The notes under the pieces were generated by a model. The model made no database searches, had not been told where the DNA came from, and was given only the letters and a program-made list of their open reading frames with translations. The position numbers were made by a program, and so were the translations under genes. 64,000 nt of DNA from positions 5,146,001 to 5,210,000 of the forward strand of contig OW818681.1 of NCBI GenBank assembly GCA_942493075.1. The letters run 5' to 3'. Source of the DNA: JBBQYD01 sp942493075 (lineage in GTDB: Bacteria; Verrucomicrobiota; Verrucomicrobiia; Limisphaerales; UBA8199). Below are positions 30,961-40,249 of the stretch, piece by piece. Within the stretch, counting starts at the first letter, position 1. Every line of letters starts with the position of its first letter.

Positions 30961-33075
30961 TCACTTTGGCTGATCCTGCGAGGTGCTTCCCGCCGTTAGC
31001 CGGCTCAACAGACGGGCTGCTTCCGGGTAATTGGGACGCTGACGCAGCGCCGTTTCCAGGTGTTCCCGAGCGGCGGCAGTCTTCTGCAACTGAAGCAACA
31101 CCACAGCCAGGTTCATGTGCGCCTCTGGATTCTCCGACCGCAGCCGTAATGCCACTTCATACTGCTGGGCCGCTTCGGGCAATCGCCCCCGTTCGGCCAG
31201 AACGTTTCCATAATTGTTCCGTGCTTTCGGCTCTTTCGGATCGAGTTCCATGGCCCGGCGAAAGGCTTGCTCTGCCTCCTCCAACCGCTTGGACACGGCA
31301 TAGGCGTTGCCGAGATTGCTGTAGGCACCCGCGTAATCGCGCTTGGCTTCGAGCGCGCGTTGGAAATGTGTTATAGCTGCGGGCAGATCGCCTTTCATAG
31401 CCAGCGCAATCCCATAATTATTGTTTGCATTGGCATGCATCGGCTCCTTTTCGAGGACAAATTGGTAATGAGGGATCGCCTCGTCGATCTGCCCGATTTC
31501 TGAAAGTGCATTGCCGAGATTGTTGTGCGCCTCGACCTCATTCGGCTTTGACGCCACTGCGCGCTTCAATAGGTCAATTGCTTCCGCGTACTGCTTCCGT
31601 GACGCCAGTGCGTGCCCAAGGTTATTAAGCGCTTCATCGTATAAGGGATTGATGTTCACCGATTTCCGGTAATGTTCTAGAGCCAGATCCGACTTGCCCT
31701 GGATTTCCAAATAATGCCCCAGGTTGTTGTAAGCCAGGTAGTTGTTTGGAGTTACCTCCACAGTCCGGGCAAACAGAGTTTCGGAATTGCGCCAGTAATT
31801 CACCTGCCGGGCGGTCAAAAGAGAAAGGGCACAACAAACCATCAGGGCCGCCGTTGCGCTTAGAATCGGGCGGATGCCGAAACACTTCATCTCACCAAGG
31901 GCCCAGACCAGCGCCACGGTTAAGCCGATCATAGGGAGATAAGTGTAGCGATCGGCCATGGATTGGATGCCAACCTGCACAATACCGATCACCGGGACCA
32001 GCATTCCGATGAACCACAGGTAACCCACAAGCAGGTGAGGACGTTTCCCGCGCTGCCACCAGATCCAGCCTGCCACCACGATGGCCAGAATCACGCTGGC
32101 GGTCACTATGGAAACAGGCCAGGAACCCGGATGCGGATACAGGACGGCCAGGTCATTTGGAAGGAAGAGCTTCTTCAGATAGCGCGCGTGAGCAACGAAG
32201 GCATTTGCGAGCCGCGCTCCAAGCGAGATGCTGGCTGAGACCGACCCGCCCTCGCGTTGCACGAGGAACGTGATAATGGACGAGGCTATCGCGAGTGCAA
32301 AGAAAGGGACCTTCTCGGTGATAAGCGGAAGCCAGGCTCGGATACTGAAGCATTGTGAAACTTCGACTCTCCTTAGCGGCCAGTAGTCGAGCAACAAGAG
32401 GACAAAAGGCACCGTCACCAGCATGGGTTTGCTCAGCAACCCCAGCGAAAAGAACAGGAGGGATGCAGCAAACCAGCTTCGCCGAATTGATTTAAGGTTT
32501 CTGTCAGCACGCGCAAAGCGCTGGTAAGCCCATAAAGTCAGCAGGAAGAAGCACCCGCTCAGAACGTCTTTTCGTTCCGAAACCCATGCTACTGATTCCA
32601 CTCTCAACGGATGCAGGGCGAATAAGGCACAGACCAAAAGGGCGCGCCAGGACGCGCCCGTGAGTTCTCTAAGCAGCAGGAATAACAGGCCCGAGTTTAA
32701 GACGTGGAACAGGATGCTGGTCAGATGATGTCCCCCGGGCGAGGAGCCGTAGAACCCAGCATCGAGCTGGTGAGAGATCCACGTGAGAGGGTGCCAGTTG
32801 CTGGCATGCCCCGAGGTAAAGGCCCACTTTAGGCCCTCTGCGTTGAGCCCGTTCAGGACTTGCGAATTGCCGGTAACGTAATCCGAATCGTCATAATTGA
32901 CGAAATCGTGGTAAACCGCAGGCGCGTAAAGGGCGAATACCAGCAGCAAAAGCAGCCCGGCAAGCAGCCATGGATGTCCGCAGTGTGATGCGTTTCTTCC
33001 TGGGTTTACTGGACGTACGGAGCGCTCCGGCGAAGCGCTCTCGCGGTTTTGTTTCTTCTTTCTCGGCTGCGGCAT
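30961..33075 (-). CDS. Multi-pass membrane protein with C-terminal TPR array (TMTC-like)
   Basis: About 704 residues from the ATG at 33075 (MPQPRKKK); a TTG six codons upstream is possible. A first helix at ~35-55 (WLLAGLLLLLVFALYAPAVY) is followed by the motif FVNYDDSDYVTGN, typical of GT-C-like proteins, and about ten further helices. From about residue 440 there are some seven TPR units (for example YNNLGHYLEIQGKSDLALEH, then AYSNLGNAYAVSKRLEEAEQ). The architecture resembles O-mannosyltransferase/TMTC-like proteins common in Verrucomicrobiota. A glycosyltransferase role is possible but the substrate is unknown. Confidence 0.8.
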   Translation of the reverse strand: MPQPRKKKQNRESASPERSVRPVNPGRNASHCGHPWLLAGLLLLLVFALYAPAVYHDFVNYDDSDYVTGNSQVLNGLNAEGLKWAFTSGHASNWHPLTWISHQLDAGFYGSSPGGHHLTSILFHVLNSGLLFLLLRELTGASWRALLVCALFALHPLRVESVAWVSERKDVLSGCFFLLTLWAYQRFARADRNLKSIRRSWFAASLLFFSLGLLSKPMLVTVPFVLLLLDYWPLRRVEVSQCFSIRAWLPLITEKVPFFALAIASSIITFLVQREGGSVSASISLGARLANAFVAHARYLKKLFLPNDLAVLYPHPGSWPVSIVTASVILAIVVAGWIWWQRGKRPHLLVGYLWFIGMLVPVIGIVQVGIQSMADRYTYLPMIGLTVALVWALGEMKCFGIRPILSATAALMVCCALSLLTARQVNYWRNSETLFARTVEVTPNNYLAYNNLGHYLEIQGKSDLALEHYRKSVNINPLYDEALNNLGHALASRKQYAEAIDLLKRAVASKPNEVEAHNNLGNALSEIGQIDEAIPHYQFVLEKEPMHANANNNYGIALAMKGDLPAAITHFQRALEAKRDYAGAYSNLGNAYAVSKRLEEAEQAFRRAMELDPKEPKARNNYGNVLAERGRLPEAAQQYEVALRLRSENPEAHMNLAVVLLQLQKTAAAREHLETALRQRPNYPEAARLLSRLTAGSTSQDQPK

Positions 33076-33105
33076 CGCCGCAGATTTCAGCAAAACGGCG
33101 GTGAT

Positions 33106-34695
33106 TTAAGAAGTCTTTTCCGCATTGGCCGGTTGGCTGGCATCTGGCTCCCGGTAACTTGCCACCACCCACTCGCTCAGGACCTTATCCGGAGTTTGCA
33201 CTGCCGGAACATCGAGCGTGAATTCGGTTTTACCAGAGTTTTGAGCGATGAGCTTCAGTCCGAAATGAAAATCCTTGAAGCGAGTGGCGCAAAGTTCGCG
33301 AACGGATTGCGATTTCGAAACGGCCTCTTCAACGAGCATGTCCGCAGCAGCATCCGTGAACTTGATGGTCATGCCGTGTGTTTCGTAGAAACGGCGGGCG
33401 AACTCAGCGACCACCTGGCGGGCCAGCGTCTTCTCCTCACGTTTCACATCGCCAAGGATCGCTTTCAGAGCCGCGGCGGGATCATCCACCAACTCTCGTG
33501 TTACCTCAAAGCGACGCACACTGGAGGAGGGCAACTCGAACTTGATGTCCCGAAACACACGCTCGCAAACGGTCATTAAGCCGCGAGCACCGGTGCGTTC
33601 CTCGGCTGCCTTTTCCGCGATCCGGCGCAAACCCTGTTCAGAGAACAGAACCTCGATGCCATAAGCGGCGAAATCCTGTTCGTACTGCCGAATGATGCTG
33701 CCCTCTGAAGACTGTAGAATAAGGAACAGATCATCCACACCCAAAGATTGGCAAACAACCCGCACGGGAAGCCGGCCTATAAACTCCGGCTCGAAGCCGT
33801 AATCGACGAAATCCTTTGTTTGGGCGCCGCCGAGCACTTCCTCGGCGGTTTCGGCCGGGCGCTCCCGAGCAGCGAAACCGATGGCCGACTCGCGCATGCG
33901 TTGCTGAACGATTTTTTCCAGGCCGGTAAATGCCCCGCTGACGATGAACAGAATGTGCTTCGTATTTATTGTGGCTGGGGAACGCTTCCCGCGCTGGGTA
34001 AAATCCATCATGGCCTGGATCTGGCCCGCCAGGTCATTGGGTGACCGCGCCGGCACTTCCGTCTCTTCCATGAGCTTGAGCAGGTTGGTTTGCACACCGC
34101 GCCCGCTAACATCACGACCAGAGGAGTTGCTGGCTGCCGCAATTTTATCAATCTCATCTATATAAATGATCCCGTATTGTGCGCGGGCAACGTCCCCGCC
34201 TGCCAACCGAACGAGGTCGCGCACCATATCCTCGACGTCGCCCCCCACGTAACCGGTCTCGGAAAACTTGGTGGCATCGGCTTTGACAAACGGAACGCCT
34301 ATCAGATCGGCGGCGTTGCGGATCAGGAAAGTTTTACCGACGCCCGTAGGGCCTATCAGGATGATGTTCTGCTTGGCGTAGTTGGCCGACTCCTTGCCCT
34401 CCAAGGCCAGGCGCACATGGTGATAGTGATCACAGAGTGCCACGCTGAGCACCTTTTTGGCTTCATCCTGACGGATCACGAAGCGATCAAGGTACTCTTT
34501 GATCTCACGCGGCTTGTATTTGAACGCAAAGTCACGACCGTCAGGCTTGGATGCCTCTCCGGGGGCGGAGAGGTCCGATTCCGGTTCGGCAGGCGTGATT
34601 GGGCGCCCAGACTGAAAGTGCTGGCGCATGAAATCGGTCAACTGCTTCTGAAAATCCTCGGGGCTCGGCGGCCCATTCCTTAATGTTTTGTTCAT
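33106..34695 (-). CDS. ClpX-like AAA+ unfoldase without the zinc domain
   Basis: About 529 residues from the ATG at 34695 (MNKTLRNGPPSPED); an ATG at 34743 would add 16. Walker A is GPTGVGKT (115-122) and Walker B is IIYIDEID (176-183). The GYVGGDVEDMVRDLV and FIGRLPVRVV segments and an IGF tripeptide (272-274), where ClpX binds ClpP, all match ClpX. The N-terminal Cys4 zinc-binding domain of ClpX is replaced by an unrelated segment, and the C-terminus has ~120 extra residues. It may unfold special substrates for ClpP or act alone. No clpP or canonical clpX lies nearby. The TPR membrane protein follows 30 bases downstream. Confidence 0.8.
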   Translation of the reverse strand: MNKTLRNGPPSPEDFQKQLTDFMRQHFQSGRPITPAEPESDLSAPGEASKPDGRDFAFKYKPREIKEYLDRFVIRQDEAKKVLSVALCDHYHHVRLALEGKESANYAKQNIILIGPTGVGKTFLIRNAADLIGVPFVKADATKFSETGYVGGDVEDMVRDLVRLAGGDVARAQYGIIYIDEIDKIAAASNSSGRDVSGRGVQTNLLKLMEETEVPARSPNDLAGQIQAMMDFTQRGKRSPATINTKHILFIVSGAFTGLEKIVQQRMRESAIGFAARERPAETAEEVLGGAQTKDFVDYGFEPEFIGRLPVRVVCQSLGVDDLFLILQSSEGSIIRQYEQDFAAYGIEVLFSEQGLRRIAEKAAEERTGARGLMTVCERVFRDIKFELPSSSVRRFEVTRELVDDPAAALKAILGDVKREEKTLARQVVAEFARRFYETHGMTIKFTDAAADMLVEEAVSKSQSVRELCATRFKDFHFGLKLIAQNSGKTEFTLDVPAVQTPDKVLSEWVVASYREPDASQPANAEKTS

Positions 34696-34780
34696 TTTTT
34701 CGGCAGCGTCAGCAATTGTGCTGGGGCACCTGACATCCTTCACGCTTGCTAGGATACCCCAGTTTTGTCATAAGGCCAGA

Positions 34781-35395
34781 GTGTCTGATAACAGCGCTCA
34801 TATATCCAACGTCAATCGGTTTCAAAACGCCATTGCCCGATTTGACCGGGAGAATTCCCGCGACCCGAATCTCATTGATTGCGGCGGCACGCAAAGCCCC
34901 AAAGAACTGGTGTATGCGGGGTGGTTGTCGGCCTGGGTGCTCAAGCTGGAGCCGAACGCTTCTGAACAACTCCGGCTCGCCGCCCGCGCGCAACACCTGT
35001 GTCGCTGGGAAATACCTCGCAGCGAGTATCCGCTAACCCGGCCCGGTTATTTGAAATGGCGGCAGACGCTTAAGAACCTGCATGCGGACAAGGCAGCCGC
35101 CATCCTTGTGGAATGCGGGTATGAGGAACCGGCGGTCGCGCGGGTGCGGCAACTGATCCGGAAGGAACTGCTCCCGCACGACGCGGAGACGGGTGTCCTC
35201 GAAGATGCTTTGTGCCTGGTATTCCTGGAGCATCAATTTGCCGAACTGGCGGGTAAGAGCACGGAAGAAAAGGTCGTCAACGCGCTGCGCAAGTCCTGGG
35301 GGAAAATAACAGAACGCGGCCATCAGTTCGCGCTCGGGCTGAGTTACTCGCCAGAGCAGAAACGCCTTCTCGAACTGGCATTAAAACCGGTGTAG
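34781..35395 (+). CDS. DUF4202 family protein
   Basis: About 204 residues, starting at the GTG at 34781 behind AAGG. The longer frame from 34688 runs into the divergent ClpX-like gene and is not credible. The sequence (NRFQNAIARFDRENSRDPN, YAGWLSAWVLKL, RAQHLCRWEIPRSEYPLTRP) fits DUF4202, a family of soluble proteins of unknown function with conserved His, Arg and Glu residues that suggest an HD-like metal site. Its neighbours give no further hint. Confidence 0.8.
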   Translation: MSDNSAHISNVNRFQNAIARFDRENSRDPNLIDCGGTQSPKELVYAGWLSAWVLKLEPNASEQLRLAARAQHLCRWEIPRSEYPLTRPGYLKWRQTLKNLHADKAAAILVECGYEEPAVARVRQLIRKELLPHDAETGVLEDALCLVFLEHQFAELAGKSTEEKVVNALRKSWGKITERGHQFALGLSYSPEQKRLLELALKPV

Positions 35396-35417
35396 TCGGA
35401 GAGCCGTAGCCGGGATT

Positions 35418-36086
35418 TCATTTGGCCTTGGGGCTCAGAAACTCGGTTCGGGCTTTCTGCAGATATTCGCGAACCTCATCATCTGTGGTCTGAAGAAAAT
35501 TCGAATACCAGGTTCCGATGGCGTAGAAAGGCGCGGGCATATCCGCGCACACAACATCATCAGCTTCGGTTTTCAGTTGGTCGCAAGCCTCCCTGGCTCC
35601 GATGGGCACGGCAACGCAGATCAGAGCTGGCTTGAGTTGGCGCAGCGCCAGCACGGCTGCTCGCATCGTGGCACCGGTTGCCAGTCCATCATCTACAAGG
35701 ATAACGCGCTTTCCTGTGGGATCGAGGCCAGGCTGGTCCCCTAGATAAAGCTGCTCCCTCCTGCGCAACTCAGCTTCCTCGCGCTCTGCCACTTGATCGA
35801 TTTGGGCGCGAGTGATGTTCAGGCTGCGCACCACGTCCTCATTGAGCACGCGGTTTCCACCTGAGGCGATGGCGCCCATGGCGAGTTCTTCCTGACCGGG
35901 TGCACCAAGTTTCCTGACAATGAACACACTGAGCGGCGCGTTCAGCGCCTTGGCGACCTCGTAGCCTACAGGCACTCCACCTCGGGGTAGCGCCAGAACC
36001 AGCAGGGTCGGATCACCGGAATAGGTGCGCAGCTTCCGAGCAAGGCTCTTTCCTCCATCATTGCGATCCAGAAAACGTGGCCCCAT
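35418..36086 (-). CDS. Phosphoribosyltransferase domain protein
   Basis: 222 residues of the type I phosphoribosyltransferase fold. The PRPP-binding signature is VILVDDGLATGATM, and VLALPRGGVPVGYEVAKAL forms the first conserved loop. This stand-alone family is common in bacteria but its base substrate is unknown; it is not a specific purine or pyrimidine salvage enzyme. Single gene, convergent with DUF4202. Confidence 0.85.
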   Translation of the reverse strand: MGPRFLDRNDGGKSLARKLRTYSGDPTLLVLALPRGGVPVGYEVAKALNAPLSVFIVRKLGAPGQEELAMGAIASGGNRVLNEDVVRSLNITRAQIDQVAEREEAELRRREQLYLGDQPGLDPTGKRVILVDDGLATGATMRAAVLALRQLKPALICVAVPIGAREACDQLKTEADDVVCADMPAPFYAIGTWYSNFLQTTDDEVREYLQKARTEFLSPKAK

Positions 36087-36333
36087 AAAACGGGAATCAT
36101 CCGCAGAGCTTTCTGCCCCGAAAACGGACTTTCTGTTTCAGCATATTATCAGCCGGTCGTACTAATAGACGATCTTTAGCACCAGGTGACAATGGGCGCA
36201 ATGACCCCAGCCGCCAGAGAGGCGTAACCTTCGCTAAATCACGGCTTACGACATTCTGGATTTCATGACTTGGCAGGCTTCTTTTCCTCCGTATGCTACC
36301 ACTGCGGCGATGACTCAAATCCCTTAAGATACT

Positions 36334-37254
36334 ATGACGATCCCTGAAATTCTAAAGAGCCTGGGAACTGACGCGCTTGAGGCCCCGGAAGAGGCTTTGG
36401 AAGCGGCGCTAGAGAACCGTGAGGCAATCACCCCTGAGTTTTTGCGAGTGCTTGAGGAGGTCGCGTCTGACCCCGCAGGGTATGCCGAGCGCGAGAACGG
36501 GAACCTCGCCCTTTGCGCCATTTTCCTGCTCGCCCAATTCCGAGAGAAACGAGCCTACCCTCTCATTGTCCGGATCATTAGCGAGCCTGAGGACGAGCCT
36601 TCCATGCTGGTGAAAGATCTCACGAGTTTGGAACTGGACTCCATTCTCGCCTCTGTATTTGACGGTGATCTTGCACCTTTGCGGGAGTTGATTCAGAACG
36701 ATTCGGCTGATCCATTTGCGCGGTGGTCGGCTATAGCCTCGATCTTGATTCTGGAACACATCGGTGGAATCAACCGTGAGTCAGCCGTGGACTTCTATCG
36801 AGGGCTTTTCAATGGAGGGTTGCAGCGAAAACCGACTTATGTCTGGGTGGGTCTAAGAGATGCCGTCAGCCGCCTGCCGGCCCCGGAGTTGTTGCCGGAG
36901 TTACGCCAAGCCTATGCGGAGGATCTGATCGATGCCAGAGACTTTCCCATTGAGAAAGTAGAGAGTGCCCTGGCTGAGCCAAAATCCGAAAAGGATACCA
37001 GCCAACTGAAACTCGTTGATGATGCGGTCGAGGAACTTTGCTGGTGGTTTGGGATCGATTTCGCTGATTCAGGGCCAACGGATGAGGAGCTGGAGGCCGA
37101 TCTGGAACTCGATCCAGCCGAGATCTTTCCAGAGTTAGCTGAACAAGAAATAGAGTCAAAGCCACAGCCCCTTGTGCTTGAGCCAAAGATCGGCCGGAAT
37201 GAGCCTTGCCCGTGCGGCAGCGGCAAGAAATACAAGAAATGCTGCGGGAAGTAG
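36334..37254 (+). CDS. DUF1186-type protein with C-terminal SEC-C zinc motif
   Basis: 306 residues. The first ~220 are helical repeats fitting DUF1186 (AIFLLAQFREKRAYPLIVRI, DAVSRLPAPELLPELRQAYA). A variable acidic linker follows. The last 22 are a SEC-C motif, GRNEPCPCGSGKKYKKCCGK, with the four Cys that bind zinc, as at the C-terminus of SecA. SEC-C tails may recruit SecB or the ribosome in SecA; here the role is unknown. Confidence 0.82.
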   Translation: MTIPEILKSLGTDALEAPEEALEAALENREAITPEFLRVLEEVASDPAGYAERENGNLALCAIFLLAQFREKRAYPLIVRIISEPEDEPSMLVKDLTSLELDSILASVFDGDLAPLRELIQNDSADPFARWSAIASILILEHIGGINRESAVDFYRGLFNGGLQRKPTYVWVGLRDAVSRLPAPELLPELRQAYAEDLIDARDFPIEKVESALAEPKSEKDTSQLKLVDDAVEELCWWFGIDFADSGPTDEELEADLELDPAEIFPELAEQEIESKPQPLVLEPKIGRNEPCPCGSGKKYKKCCGK

Positions 37255-37272
37255 CGCGTTCCCGCTGCCTGC

Positions 37273-38559
37273 TCATCGGGTTGGGCGTCGAGTGGCAAGG
37301 AAGTTGGCCACCCATTGGGAAATGAACCAGCCGAGCAGAAAAAATCCGAAAACTGCTTCTGCTGCTTTGTGAAGAGCCGAGCCTTTGGGCGGATGCAGAA
37401 ACCCGACCAGCACCGGGAACAGTCCTGCAAATGCGAGCACGAGCGTGATCCCTATCATGGTCCAGCGTGGCCAACCTTCCGAGCACATGTAAATGGCGGA
37501 TACTGGGATTGCTAAAAGGCCGAAGCTGAGAGCTGCGACGAGACCAACACCGCGAAACCCGGGAACAAGCAGCAAACCCAGGGACACCAACGCCATAAGC
37601 AGACAGGCTCCGACTAACCCGGCCTGCCAGCGTTGCTCGCGATTGAGCGCGTGCTTTCCATACGGATGCAGGAAAAGCATCAGGTTGAATAACGGGTAGG
37701 CCAGCCAGGTCAGCAAGGCGAACGAGATGTAGAGAATCCGGATGGGCAGTATGTAAGGGGCCAATGTCGGGTTCGCGACCGAAAGTCCGGAAAGGAATCG
37801 CATCCCAAAATAGCCACCAATCAGGACTCCCCATCGGGCACCGGGGGACAACTTTTGCATCCAAAGCAAATACTTGAGGAACACGGCGTAAACTGGATTG
37901 CCGGCTTTGATGGCCTCCACCAACCCTGCTTTTGCCCACTCCTGTTCGGGATCAATCCGCAGGCTTTCACGAAAGTGGGTCATGGCTTCCTTTCGCTGCC
38001 CCTGCTCAAGCAACGTCCAGCCCTGGTTTGCGTGGGACATCGAGTTCTCAGGGTTGCGTGCCAGTGTCGATCCCATTGTCACACCGGCATCCGCCTTGCG
38101 CCCCAATTTCACCAGGGCCATGGCGCGGAAATTGTTGCAGGTGACGTGCTCGGCATCGAACTGCAATCCGGTATCAGCCGCCTCGAGCGCCCCTTTCCAA
38201 TTCTCGCGGCTAAACTCGATCGCAGCACGCATCGCGTGATAATCCGCGTCCTCCGGGTCCAACCGGATCGCTTCCTGGATAACCGCCGAAGCGTCGTCCA
38301 ACCGATTTCTATCCGTTAAAACGCGGGCCAGCGTATAATGGGAAAACGCCATATCTGGCGCTAAACCGATGGCCTCACGGGCGGCTCGTTCAGCTTCGTC
38401 CCGCCGCTCTTGTTCCAATAGGCTCAGCGACAGCAATGCCTGGCCGAATCCATCCTGGGGATTCGCAGCCAGATGTTGACGCAGTTCTTTCTCCGCCATC
38501 TGGTGCCGGCCTTGTTCGGCCAGGAGCATGGCCCGCTGGATCTGGGGAGAGGTTTCCAT
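37273..38559 (-). CDS. TPR protein with C-terminal multi-pass membrane domain
   Basis: About 428 residues from the ATG at 38559 (METSPQIQRAMLLAEQG), 14 bases after the AAA ATPase stop; the longer frame upstream overlaps that gene and is rejected. Residues ~1-220 are six or so TPR units (for example YHAMRAAIEFSRENWKGALE). From ~245 there are five or six membrane helices (for example ILYISFALLTWLAYPLFNLM), with an FGFFLLGWFISQWVANF end. It is the last gene of the rhomboid-AAA operon and probably works with that ATPase at the membrane. Confidence 0.75.
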   Translation of the reverse strand: METSPQIQRAMLLAEQGRHQMAEKELRQHLAANPQDGFGQALLSLSLLEQERRDEAERAAREAIGLAPDMAFSHYTLARVLTDRNRLDDASAVIQEAIRLDPEDADYHAMRAAIEFSRENWKGALEAADTGLQFDAEHVTCNNFRAMALVKLGRKADAGVTMGSTLARNPENSMSHANQGWTLLEQGQRKEAMTHFRESLRIDPEQEWAKAGLVEAIKAGNPVYAVFLKYLLWMQKLSPGARWGVLIGGYFGMRFLSGLSVANPTLAPYILPIRILYISFALLTWLAYPLFNLMLFLHPYGKHALNREQRWQAGLVGACLLMALVSLGLLLVPGFRGVGLVAALSFGLLAIPVSAIYMCSEGWPRWTMIGITLVLAFAGLFPVLVGFLHPPKGSALHKAAEAVFGFFLLGWFISQWVANFLATRRPTR

Positions 38560-38573
38560 TTTGTTGATCGGTT

Positions 38574-39968
38574 TTAGAGCTTCAGATACTTCAGAATGTC
38601 GTCGTAAGCTCCGCCCTGGTTTGAATACAAAGCGTAATTCTTTGCAGTGGCGAACCATTCACGGGTTGTCGGTTTCTGTGAGGTGATGCAGGTCATGAGA
38701 TCCTTCGTTCGAATCGGGCCTGGAATGCCCGATTTCATCGCCTCGCGAAGCTTGTTTTCTACCGTCATATCGACGACGGCCTTGAGATCCGCACCGGAAA
38801 AGCCATCCGCCTTTTTCGCTACGGCGTCATAATCCACTTCGTCCACTGGCTTTCCGCGCAGGTGCAGACGCAGAATCGCCGATCGAGCTGCCATGTCGGG
38901 TGGCGGAACAAACAAGATGCGGTCAAACCGGCCAGGACGTCGAAACGCGCTGTCCAGGTGCCATGGAGCGTTGGTTGCCCCCAAAATCAACACGCCTTCA
39001 TTTGCGGACTTCACTCCATCCAGTTCGGAGAGGAACTGATTAATCAGGTGCCGTCCAGCGCTGCTCTTCATATCCGTGCGGCTTGCCCCCAACGCGTCCA
39101 CCTCATCAAAGAACAACACGCAGGGCGCGTTCCTTCTGGCCTGGTCGAACAGGGCGTGCAGGTTTCGCTCGCTGTTCCCGATCCACATGTCCAGCACATC
39201 GTGAATGCCTACCGAGATGAACCCGGCCTTCACCTCCCCTGCCGTCGCTCGCGCCAGATGCGTCTTTCCGCATCCCGGCGGGCCATACATCAGGATGCCG
39301 CCTCCGACACTCTTGCCGTAGGCTTTGAACATGTCTGCGTGAGTTAACGGGTAAATGATCTTGAGCCGGATTTCTTCCTTCAGCGCATCCATTCCACCGA
39401 CATCGGCAAAATTAATCTTGGGGCGCTCGATCTCTGCCATCTCGCCTTCCTCTTGCCCCTCCCACGAAGCTCTTACCCGGCCTTCAATAATCTCATCGTT
39501 ATGTTCATCGCCTGGCTCAAAAATCCCAGTCGGTGTGTCATCTTCAGCATCAGGCGCCACGTGAATACCGAATCGATTGGCAAAATCTGGATCGGCGGCT
39601 GACCGGTCTTTCGCGACGCCGCGCTTGTATTCCTGCACTGCCTGTTCCACTTCGCCAATACCTGCCAGCAGACGGGCGTGCAGCACAAAAGCGCGCGCAG
39701 GGGCTTCCGGGTGAGTTACCAAATCCTCCAGCACCACCAGCGCGTGGCTGTTTTTACCATCGGCAAAGAACGCCCGGGCAAGGCCGAACTTCAGGGCAAG
39801 GTCTTCCGGTGAGGCGGCTAAGGCCGTGCGGAACTCATTGCTCGCTTCTGCTGCAAGACCTGCCGCCAGCAATGCCTCAGCCAATGCCTGCCGCAAAGGA
39901 GTGTTTGCTGGTGACACCTTCACCGCTTCGCGTAAGTGGCGGATATGTTCCGGCTCATTCGATGCCAT
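38574..39968 (-). CDS. TPR-AAA ATPase (p97/FtsH-type AAA module)
   Basis: 464 residues from the ATG at 39968 (MASNEPEHIRHLREAVKVSP). The 156-residue extension ahead of it is Arg/Pro-rich noise that overlaps another small gene. Residues 1-120 are TPRs, 135-180 an acidic linker, 185-440 a classical AAA module: FADVGGMDALKEEI, Walker A GPPGCGKT (229-236), Walker B VLFFDEVDAL (284-293), arginine-finger segment AFRRPGRFDRILFV. Such ATPases unfold or remodel proteins. With rhomboid, a small membrane protein and a TPR membrane protein in one operon, a membrane-protein quality-control role is plausible. Confidence 0.88.
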   Translation of the reverse strand: MASNEPEHIRHLREAVKVSPANTPLRQALAEALLAAGLAAEASNEFRTALAASPEDLALKFGLARAFFADGKNSHALVVLEDLVTHPEAPARAFVLHARLLAGIGEVEQAVQEYKRGVAKDRSAADPDFANRFGIHVAPDAEDDTPTGIFEPGDEHNDEIIEGRVRASWEGQEEGEMAEIERPKINFADVGGMDALKEEIRLKIIYPLTHADMFKAYGKSVGGGILMYGPPGCGKTHLARATAGEVKAGFISVGIHDVLDMWIGNSERNLHALFDQARRNAPCVLFFDEVDALGASRTDMKSSAGRHLINQFLSELDGVKSANEGVLILGATNAPWHLDSAFRRPGRFDRILFVPPPDMAARSAILRLHLRGKPVDEVDYDAVAKKADGFSGADLKAVVDMTVENKLREAMKSGIPGPIRTKDLMTCITSQKPTTREWFATAKNYALYSNQGGAYDDILKYLKL

Positions 39969-40069
39969 GTACAGAGCATGCCACCCATCCCGCTGTGCTG
40001 TGAAGCGCAAAAGCACTTTGCGAAGAGTCCAGAGTCCTCCCAGGAAGGTTGGGACCGCGGGCCGACCGA

Positions 40070-40240
40070 CTACTTTGCGACCGATTCGGTGGCAGACATG
40101 TTCGTGGACACCCCGGGTTCTGGCGGGGGTCCTTGCCCGTCCTTTGCAGGTGGGCCAGCCAGTTGGAGCACACCGAAGATAAAAGTGCCGACTGAGAGTG
40201 CCATGAAACCCACTAAAATGAATTTGTGAATGGGTTTCAT
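40070..40240 (-). CDS. Small single-pass membrane protein (56 residues)
   Basis: ATG at 40240, nine bases after the rhomboid stop, stop at 40070. The protein starts MKPIHKFILVGFMALSVG and continues TFIFGVLQLAGPP. That gives one hydrophobic helix after a basic start, then a Pro/Gly-rich and Ser/Thr-rich tail outside (PEPGVSTNMSATESVAK). No family is recognised. It is an easily missed gene in the middle of the rhomboid-AAA operon and may be a regulator or subunit of that machine. Confidence 0.65.
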   Translation of the reverse strand: MKPIHKFILVGFMALSVGTFIFGVLQLAGPPAKDGQGPPPEPGVSTNMSATESVAK

Positions 40241-40249
40241 CGGGGCGGT

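Noticed and set aside
36866..37939. Minus-strand frame opposite the DUF1186/SEC-C gene
   Set aside because: Antisense to the zinc-motif protein; Arg/Ser/Pro-rich, no domain.
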